A stretch of DNA of 64,000 nt. Source: Altererythrobacter epoxidivorans (lineage in GTDB: Bacteria; Pseudomonadota; Alphaproteobacteria; Sphingomonadales; Sphingomonadaceae). Shown here piece after piece: positions 21,375 through 29,239 of the stretch. How positions within the stretch are numbered: position 1 is the first letter of the stretch; the number at the start of each line of letters is the position of its first letter. The notes below the pieces were generated by a model. It worked only from the letters and a program-made list of their open reading frames with translations. It made no database searches and was not told where the DNA came from. The stretch spans positions 1,302,001-1,366,000 of the forward strand of contig NZ_CP012669.1 in the NCBI RefSeq assembly GCF_001281485.1, in the 5' to 3' direction. The translations under genes were made by a program, and so were the position numbers.

Positions 21375-21548
21375 ATGCTACGAAATCTGTGGCTGGATGA
21401 AAGCGGCGCAACCGCCATCGAATACGGGCTTCTCGTCGCCCTGCTGTCGATCGCGTGCATCACCGCATTGCAGGCAGTCGGCAACGAGCTGTCGACCACG
21501 ATGAGCACGGTTTCGACCACGCTCGACGGCAACAACACCATCTCGTGA
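21375..21548 (+). CDS. Flp/Fap-type IVb pilin, first copy
   Basis: 57 residues, MLRNLWLDESGATAIEYGLL then a hydrophobic helix and a Thr/Ser-rich tail. The SGATAIEYGL motif is the prepilin-peptidase recognition site and conserved Glu of Flp pilins, which form tight-adherence pili. Ribosome site: GGATC before the ATG. The TGA overlaps the second pilin's ATG (TGATG). No tad export genes occur in the window, so assembly genes must be elsewhere. Confidence 0.88.
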   Translation: MLRNLWLDESGATAIEYGLLVALLSIACITALQAVGNELSTTMSTVSTTLDGNNTIS

Positions 21549-21742
21549 TGAAGAGGCGGATCTTCCGCCTGCTGGCCGATGAGCGCGGCGCGACGGCGAT
21601 CGAATATGCCCTGATCGCCAGCCTGATCGCGGTCGCCGCAATCACCGCCATGCGCAGTCTTGGCAACGAACTGGAGACGACTTTCAGTACGGTCGAGGCA
21701 AAGGTCAACGGATCGAACGAGAAGCTCGTCAACGGCGGCTGA
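21548..21742 (+). CDS. Flp/Fap-type IVb pilin, second copy
   Basis: 64 residues from the ATG at 21548. DERGATAIEYALIASLIAVAAI is the processed pilin N terminus with the invariant Glu five residues into the mature helix region; a charged tail follows (ETTFSTVEAKVNGSNEK). It overlaps the first copy by one base. The two copies share the motif region but differ markedly in the C-terminal half, so they may be major and minor pilins, or expressed for different surfaces. Confidence 0.9.
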   Translation: MKRRIFRLLADERGATAIEYALIASLIAVAAITAMRSLGNELETTFSTVEAKVNGSNEKLVNGG

Positions 21743-21876
21743 CGCCAGCCCGATCACAGCCAGATGCCTCCGCTCCATCTGCGACAAGGTCACCGGCCGC
21801 TTGCCTCAAAACTTGACTAAGTCGCAGTAGGGGTATTTCCTGTCCGCCAGTGTCTGGTCGCTGGGGGAAAACGACC

Positions 21877-23511
21877 ATGCTGGAGAGTAGGACAGGAAAG
21901 GCGAGGCTGGGCTATTTCGTAGCCGTCAGCGCCTCAGCCTGCGCGGGACTCGTTTGTGCCGCTACCAGCGCTTCGGCACAGGAATCAGCGCCAGCCTCCG
22001 CCCCTGTTCCGGAACGGATCGGAGGTAATCAAGACATCCCATCGTCGCTTGGTGCGCGCAGATTCTCGGGCGAAGGTGCAACATCACGGGTCGAAGGAAC
22101 CGGTATCTGCCGAAATGCCTTCGATCTCGCGCAGTATGCCAACACCCAGATTGACGGCGCAGGCTGTCCTTTCGGAACCTTCAGCCTCGCAAGCGACTAC
22201 CGCAGCAAATTCGAGACGGACCTAGGTGAGATAACTGTTTCATTCGGGATGTCTCGCGAAGCCGACTCTGGATTTTCCCTGACACAGCAATTGTCCCGCC
22301 CTCATTCCGGAGTTGTCCGGGAATCGGCCCTCACGACTGCAGGTATTCAAGCCCAGTTGGCAGGCGGTGACGTCTCCGTTTCGAGCACCCTCGGGCTCAG
22401 CAGGAACTGGGAGCGGCCACTGAGCCCGGATGAGCTGTTCCCGTACCGCTTCAACGAACGGTCGGGGCTCTCCCAGTCTCATTCGATCAAGGCGAAACTG
22501 TTAGATGATGGCGCCAACAGCCTTACACTCGATGCAAAGCTCGATCGCGCAGACCAAAATTTTCGATATCTTCGTGGGTCAAGCCTCGACAGGCTGCTTC
22601 TCGCTAGCGACAATTCAACCAGCCTTCGCGCGGTACTGAAATTGCAGGGAACAAAGCTCGATGCTTCCCTGAGGTCGAACGCCACGTTCCTCAGCGACAG
22701 CCATACACGAAAGCTGAAGCTCTCGCGCGGTGGGATCGGTGTCGAATATTCTCGCCGTGACGCAGTAACGGTCGCCGACCAAGCGATTGGCAACCGTGCA
22801 TCATCGTCGACCAGGGATCGTTATGGGATCACGCTGGATCTTTACGGCATTGCGCCGACGCTGGCGTTTTCAGATAGTGGAGCTGCGCAATTCCTCCCCA
22901 AGCAAGTGGGTATCGCTTTGGAAAAGCGCGGAACCTTGCGCGAGCTTGCAACCGAGCTGCAACGCGATCGCAAGACAGCAATTGAACTGACAGGCCTGTG
23001 GCAGACCGGGCTCGGCACAACGATCCTCAATCAGCGTTCTGAAAAGGGCACCAGCACCACTGCACGTGCAGAAATGTCGAGCAACCAGCTGTTCGCAAGC
23101 CATATTGTCACGATCGGAAATTGGGATATCGGTGCGGACATCCTGAGGTTCTCTAATAGCACCGCCCAAGGACAACGCGACAGTACCTCACTTTACAGTG
23201 CCAGTCTGGGATACCGAGCCAAGAGCGGCCCCCGCGTCCAGATCGACATCGGGCAAGAGGCGATGAATTTCGGCGGAAGCGACAGCGAATTCACTTTTGC
23301 CGACAAGACGTTCCAAATCGGCTTGGAACTGGACATGACCCCGGTCCTGCGTCGCAAGTTGGAACGCGACGACATCTATCTGTCGGCCGCGTTCCGCATC
23401 AACCTCAACCGTTCCGATTACGAGTTGCGCCTGTTCGACGAGGTTCTGGATCGCGAGACCGACGCCTACAATCGCCAGGGTCTGATGCTTACCTTCGGGA
23501 TGAACCTCTAG
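21877..23511 (+). CDS. Predicted outer-membrane beta-barrel protein, unknown family
   Basis: 544 residues from the ATG at 21877 with GGGGGA upstream. A signal peptide (about 1-36, ending ASA-Q) is followed by a short Pro/Ala-rich stretch. The rest is a long run of alternating polar/hydrophobic strands (for example GIQAQLAGGDVSVSSTLGLS and SLYSASLGYRAKSGPRVQIDIGQ), ending in LTFGMNL. This is the look of a barrel with roughly 50-100-residue strand pairs. I cannot name the family. It sits after the Flp pilins with a 134-base gap and is followed by a terminator. Confidence 0.72.
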   Translation: MLESRTGKARLGYFVAVSASACAGLVCAATSASAQESAPASAPVPERIGGNQDIPSSLGARRFSGEGATSRVEGTGICRNAFDLAQYANTQIDGAGCPFGTFSLASDYRSKFETDLGEITVSFGMSREADSGFSLTQQLSRPHSGVVRESALTTAGIQAQLAGGDVSVSSTLGLSRNWERPLSPDELFPYRFNERSGLSQSHSIKAKLLDDGANSLTLDAKLDRADQNFRYLRGSSLDRLLLASDNSTSLRAVLKLQGTKLDASLRSNATFLSDSHTRKLKLSRGGIGVEYSRRDAVTVADQAIGNRASSSTRDRYGITLDLYGIAPTLAFSDSGAAQFLPKQVGIALEKRGTLRELATELQRDRKTAIELTGLWQTGLGTTILNQRSEKGTSTTARAEMSSNQLFASHIVTIGNWDIGADILRFSNSTAQGQRDSTSLYSASLGYRAKSGPRVQIDIGQEAMNFGGSDSEFTFADKTFQIGLELDMTPVLRRKLERDDIYLSAAFRINLNRSDYELRLFDEVLDRETDAYNRQGLMLTFGMNL

Positions 23512-23521
23512 ACTCGAGAAA

Positions 23522-23557
23522 GCCGGCCCACTTTCGCAGGCCGGCCTCCATCTTTTC
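23522..23557 (+). terminator. Rho-independent terminator after the predicted barrel protein
   Basis: GCCGGCC (23522-23528) pairs with GGCCGGC (23539-23545) around a 10-base loop, then a T-rich tail (ctccatctttt). It starts 10 bases after the stop codon at 23511 and lies between convergent genes, so it may also end the minus-strand transcript, although the T-tract is weaker in that direction. Confidence 0.65.
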
Positions 23558-23574
23558 AGATTTTCGAACTTCGG

Positions 23575-23952
23575 TCAGTCGGCGCGGCGACAGATCCGGT
23601 TCGAACGATACTGGCCACCCGGCGTTGCCGTTTCGGTGATTGTACAATCGAAAGCGCCGATCGTCAGGTCTTCGCGATAGGTGAACGCGCTTTCCGGAAT
23701 CTGGTCCTCGGGAAGAGTACCCTTGTCGGTGTACACCTGGAACTGGAGTACGCCCTCGGCATCGCTCTTATTGATGAACTGGGCGGAACATTCCGGATCG
23801 TAGACATAGAGCATTTCTTCACCGCCGCGAACGAAGCAGCCTTCGACATCGGTCTTTTCAGCAGCATTGACCGGCGTGTTGTCCGACTTGGCGATCGCGG
23901 GCCCGGCAACAGCAACACTGGCGGCAGCGAGTACGAGTGCAAGTTTCTTCAT
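23575..23952 (-). CDS. Small exported protein of unknown function
   Basis: 125 residues with a clear Sec signal peptide (MKKLALVLAAASVAVAGPAIA). The mature domain is about 104 residues with four Cys spaced as two pairs (in EGCFVRGG, DPECSAQF, FDCTIT and NRICRRAD), suggesting two disulfides. No recognised domain. AGGTCCC precedes the ATG, and an AT-rich hairpin lies just upstream in the leader. I assign no function. Confidence 0.75.
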   Translation of the reverse strand: MKKLALVLAAASVAVAGPAIAKSDNTPVNAAEKTDVEGCFVRGGEEMLYVYDPECSAQFINKSDAEGVLQFQVYTDKGTLPEDQIPESAFTYREDLTIGAFDCTITETATPGGQYRSNRICRRAD

Positions 23953-23966
23953 GGGACCTCCCCCTA

Positions 23967-23989
23967 AATAATTGAAAAGAAATTATTTT
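23967..23989. promoter_or_regulatory. AT-rich inverted repeat in the leader of the small exported protein gene
   Basis: AAATAATT (23967-23974) and AATTATTT (23982-23989) form a perfect eight-base-pair stem with a seven-base loop, 15-37 bases upstream of the ATG at 23952, and stand out in otherwise GC-rich DNA. It could be a repressor site or an RNA hairpin near the ribosome site. A possible minus-strand promoter with TTGACT (24036-24031) lies further upstream, but its -10 is uncertain. Confidence 0.35.
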
Positions 23990-24214
23990 TTTGGCGGCCG
24001 TATTGGGTATAGTGAACCTATTGGTGAATTAGTCAACGCCCAGCTGGATTCATTTTTTCCGCGCGGAGAAGGTCGCTGGCATCCACCTGAATAAACGGGG
24101 AAATTTCCAGCAGCCCCACAGTTCTTTCCTACTTGCTCTTTTTGTGATCCATCCTCGCCGGTTCGCGCCTGCGAGGATTTCGCGCGCCGGACGGCAAGCG
24201 AAAGGACACCAGCG

Positions 24215-25030
24215 TTGACCAGGAAATCCGACCCCCGCGAGACCCGCCTTCCGATTGGTCCGGGCGAGCTGCCCGACTTCACCCCCGTCCCCCGCCTGTG
24301 CCAGCGACACGACGGCTGGACGGCAGAACGCCAGTTCGCCTTCATCGAGGCGCTGGCCGACACCGGCAGCGTCAAGGCCGCCGCAGCCGCCGTCAACATG
24401 AGCGCGGAGGGCGCCTATTACCTGCGCCGCCAGAAGGGCGCCGAAAGCTTCCGCAAGGCATGGGAGGTCGCCCTCTCCCTCGGCGTGCAGCGGATCGAGG
24501 ATGTTGCCATGGACCGCGCGCTCAACGGCGTGGACGTGCCCGTCTATTCCTATGGCAAGCTGGTGGGGATGCGGAAGAATTATAACGACCGGCTGTTGAT
24601 GTTCATGCTGAGGAACCGCGCGTCGGACCGTTTTGCTGAAGGCAAGCCCAGGGCGATGAGCGCGATGGACCTGACCCGGCTCGACCAGGAAAAGAAGAAA
24701 TGGCGGCGCGAGTGGGAACTGGAACAGCAGGCCGCCCGGCCGCAGGTGAGCACTCAGGAGGTGCGCGACAGCATCGAGCGGAAGATCGCGGCGGTGCGCC
24801 AGCGGGTGGAGGCCGACCGCAAGCGGGAATGGGAAGCGCTGAGCGATGAAACCCGCGAGGCGTGGCAGCGGTTCGAAGCCCTCAAAGCGCGGGATTTGGA
24901 TGCGCTCAAGCAGCGAGGCGATAGCGCGGATGAAACCATGCCCTCACTCCCCGCACCAATTCAGTCAGATCTGGAGGAGCCGGAAACGGGGCCGAAGATA
25001 AGGCGGCTTAAGGATGAAGGGTGGGAGTGA
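24215..25030 (+). CDS. HTH-containing hypothetical protein with coiled-coil C terminus
   Basis: 271 residues from a TTG at 24215, preceded by AAAGGA; no ATG nearby gives a full domain. Residues about 30-75 (DGWTAERQFAFIEALADTGS, then AAAAAVNMSAEGAYYLRR) look like a helix-turn-helix similar to phage terminase small subunits, a frequent family in sphingomonads. The middle has KNYNDRLLMFMLRNRA, and the C-terminal half is Arg/Glu-rich and probably coiled coil. It could be a phage-derived DNA-binding protein, but no other phage gene is present. The function is unknown. It borders the AT-richer accessory cassette. Confidence 0.72.
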   Translation: MTRKSDPRETRLPIGPGELPDFTPVPRLCQRHDGWTAERQFAFIEALADTGSVKAAAAAVNMSAEGAYYLRRQKGAESFRKAWEVALSLGVQRIEDVAMDRALNGVDVPVYSYGKLVGMRKNYNDRLLMFMLRNRASDRFAEGKPRAMSAMDLTRLDQEKKKWRREWELEQQAARPQVSTQEVRDSIERKIAAVRQRVEADRKREWEALSDETREAWQRFEALKARDLDALKQRGDSADETMPSLPAPIQSDLEEPETGPKIRRLKDEGWE

Positions 25031-25234
25031 GGCTATTCCTCTCCTCTCTCGCGGCAGGGCGGTAACGCCGAACGCGCGGAATGAGCACCGACTGATTAAG
25101 TACACTATCGGCAGAATTACCAACAAATTGGGGATACAGCGCAATATGAGAATGTTCGAAGTTGCGGGGCTTAGTCCGACAAGATATCCAACCCACCTAT
25201 GAGCGCAATAAATTCGCGATTAAAAGGGATTTTC

Positions 25235-25906
25235 ATGGCATCGCATCCGTACATTTCGGGACCCGGTAATATCCTACAGATGATTTCCTATTTGCGGAAG
25301 AACTTCCCCGCGACGGTTACGTCTGAGACCGTTAAGAAGTTTGGACTGGCATCGAACAACGAAAGCTACGTCATTAATGCGCTGCAGTTTCTCGGATTGA
25401 TCGACGAGGAAGGCAAACGCACGACAGAGGGCCATGATGTCCTCGTGCTTCCAGATGCTAAGTTCCCTGCGGCCTTCGAAACACTAGTCAAAAAGGCGTA
25501 CAGTGACTTGTTCGAAATTAGGGGCGACGACGCTTGGACGATGACCAAGAGTGAGCTCATCGGTTATTTTCGGACGACCGACAAGACCAGCGAGGTTATT
25601 GGAGGACGCCAAGCAGGCGTCTTTCAAGTGTTCCGGTCACTCGCTGGCCACGAGAGTGCGGAAGATAGGACTGCGCCGAAATCACCAGCTAGGGCTCGAG
25701 GAAGCAGGGCGAAGGCGGCTCCTGATCAGTCGAAGGAGAAGGCCGCAGGATCGGTCGATACTAAGATAAAAGCCGAAATCGGGCCCTCTGGGGGTCGCAA
25801 GGACATGGCATTGACGGTGCGGATTGAAATAAACCTGCCGGCCAATGGATCCAAAGAAACTTACGATAACATCTTCAAGAGCATCCGAGCGAATCTGTAT
25901 GTCTAG
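25235..25906 (+). CDS. DUF5343 domain protein, winged-helix-like; first gene of accessory cassette
   Basis: 223 residues from the ATG at 25235 with AAGGGA upstream (an ATG at 25199 would add 12 residues). The N-terminal region (IsGPGNILQMISYLRKNFPA, then LQFLGLIDEEGKRTTEG) has the form of a winged helix and fits DUF5343. A basic linker (about 140-175) leads to a C-terminal beta-strand unit, TVRIEINLPANGSKETYDNI, of the type often seen at the end of DUF5343 proteins. Function unknown; a nucleic-acid-binding or sensor role is inference. The stop overlaps the next gene by eight bases, and the DNA is visibly more AT-rich than its neighbours, suggesting transfer. Confidence 0.78.
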   Translation: MASHPYISGPGNILQMISYLRKNFPATVTSETVKKFGLASNNESYVINALQFLGLIDEEGKRTTEGHDVLVLPDAKFPAAFETLVKKAYSDLFEIRGDDAWTMTKSELIGYFRTTDKTSEVIGGRQAGVFQVFRSLAGHESAEDRTAPKSPARARGSRAKAAPDQSKEKAAGSVDTKIKAEIGPSGGRKDMALTVRIEINLPANGSKETYDNIFKSIRANLYV

Positions 25907-26372
25907 TGCCTTCACGGCATTTGAGCGAATTGCGAGGGCCGCAAGCGGACTTGCTTATGGGTCGGAGGATGAGACTACGCAGACCCACCCGTTTGACGAG
26001 CGCAACATCCACCCCGAGCTTAGCAAGGTGTCGCTCAAACTCTTCAACAACGGGCATTACTCCCAAGCGACTTTTGAGGCCTTTAAATTCCTCGACATTC
26101 AGGTGAAGAAACTGTCTGGTATTAACGAAAGCGGCCAAAAGCTGATGATGGCTGCCTTCACAGATTCAAATCCAAAAATCCGCCTTACGCCGCTCTCCAC
26201 GCAGAGCGAAATTGACGAGCAGCTTGGATACAGGTTCATCTTCGCAGGGTCCATGTCCGCGATCCGCAACCCGCGCGGCCACGACATCACTATGGACCCG
26301 ATTGATCGATGCCTCGACCACCTGTCGTTCGCATCGGTTCTACTTCGTCGTTTAGAAGATAGGCAGCCGTAA
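25899..26372 (+). CDS. TIGR02391 (Ymh) family protein with HEPN-type RNase motif
   Basis: 157 residues from the ATG at 25899. The body is helical. Near the C terminus, residues 123-128 read RNPRGH, an exact Arg-Asn-x3-His of the HEPN nuclease type. The surrounding GSMSAIRNPRGHD and the FNNGHYSQATFEAFKFLD segment fit the TIGR02391/Hypoth_ymh family. HEPN proteins are often RNases in toxin-antitoxin and antiviral systems, where the motif cleaves RNA as a dimer. The gene overlaps the DUF5343 gene and touches the next gene (stop at 26372, start at 26373). RNase activity is predicted from the motif only. Confidence 0.8.
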   Translation: MSSAFTAFERIARAASGLAYGSEDETTQTHPFDERNIHPELSKVSLKLFNNGHYSQATFEAFKFLDIQVKKLSGINESGQKLMMAAFTDSNPKIRLTPLSTQSEIDEQLGYRFIFAGSMSAIRNPRGHDITMDPIDRCLDHLSFASVLLRRLEDRQP

Positions 26373-27233
26373 ATGAGCACTTCGACACCCGATAGCACGA
26401 CACCTGCTGCCGGTCAGAATCATGCGGATTCGGTCACCACCTCGCCGGTGGCCGCCCCAACAAGCGAACTGGCTCAAACCGTTGTGGAGGTGCCTGACTG
26501 TCCTACCCCGCCAACATCCTCGAACGATAATCCGCTTTACCTACAACCCGTATTGCTCGCCGCGTTCCTCGCTTTGCTCGGCACACTCGCAGCGCTGTGG
26601 ATGAATAACCGCTTTCATAGGGAGCGCCTGAAGTTCGAGGAAAAGCTAGCCGATAAAAAGTATGCTCATGATATCAGCTTGGAAGAACGCAAGTTCAGCC
26701 ACACCGTGGGAAGGGCAAAATGGCAGCGACAATCCGAGTTTGCGGAAGAACAGCTGGCGGCCTTTTATGAGGCACGCGCGCGTCTAGCTAGCATTAGAAG
26801 CCCTGCATCGTATTCCTCGGAAAATAATGATCGAGCCGGAAGGGACCAAGAAACCGAAGCTGTTCGAAACGCAAGAGACCGCTACTATCCTGTGCTTCGC
26901 AGATTCAGCCAAGCTTCGGAGTTCTTCAATGCCTTCTACGCCGCGCGACACCGAGCTGTTGCACTATTTGGCGAAGGTGCAGATAGGCCTTTCATCGCGA
27001 TTTGGCAGGCACTCAACAGAGTTCAGGTCTCTGCATCAATGTTGATGCGTGAAGACATGCACGGAGAGCATCCAAATGTTGCCCAAAATCGCCAGAGGAT
27101 GGAAGAACGAATTTGGGAAGGTGCAGCGGATCCTGACCCAATCGCCGCTGAAATAGAGGGAGCAATTGAGGGGGCAGAAGCACTGTTTAGGCCTGTAATT
27201 ATTAGCCCGCCTGAGCCAACTGGTAACGACTGA
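26373..27233 (+). CDS. Membrane-anchored protein with basic helical domain; third gene of cassette
   Basis: 286 residues starting directly after the preceding stop. A Pro/Thr/Ser-rich N terminus (1-53) is followed by one strong membrane helix at about 57-77. A charged helical stretch (NRFHRERLKFEEKLADKKYA and on to about 125) probably forms a coiled coil in the cytosol, and a less regular C-terminal domain follows. I find no known domain. Zero-gap coupling to the HEPN-motif gene suggests joint action, for instance as membrane anchor or sensor, but that is inference. The gene is AT-richer than the chromosome around it. Confidence 0.68.
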   Translation: MSTSTPDSTTPAAGQNHADSVTTSPVAAPTSELAQTVVEVPDCPTPPTSSNDNPLYLQPVLLAAFLALLGTLAALWMNNRFHRERLKFEEKLADKKYAHDISLEERKFSHTVGRAKWQRQSEFAEEQLAAFYEARARLASIRSPASYSSENNDRAGRDQETEAVRNARDRYYPVLRRFSQASEFFNAFYAARHRAVALFGEGADRPFIAIWQALNRVQVSASMLMREDMHGEHPNVAQNRQRMEERIWEGAADPDPIAAEIEGAIEGAEALFRPVIISPPEPTGND

Positions 27234-27326
27234 AGATCATAAGTCCGCCGAGTCCATCTGATGCGTTTGCGAAATCAGCTTGTTAGGTAAGGTTTCTGCA
27301 CAATATTCGCTTGGGCGATTAGCTCC

Positions 27327-29144
<1,818 letters not shown>

Positions 29145-29239
29145 TTGGCCGCGCAATTAGCGGCACTGTGTGCCCGTGTCAGCATCAATATGCATCGGTG
29201 CTAGAGCAGGACAGCGCTTTTGCAGCGCGATTAGCGGAT

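Noticed and set aside
24215..27233. Prophage or integrative element
   Set aside because: Only a terminase-like HTH protein supports it; no integrase, capsid, portal, lysis gene or flanking repeat was seen.
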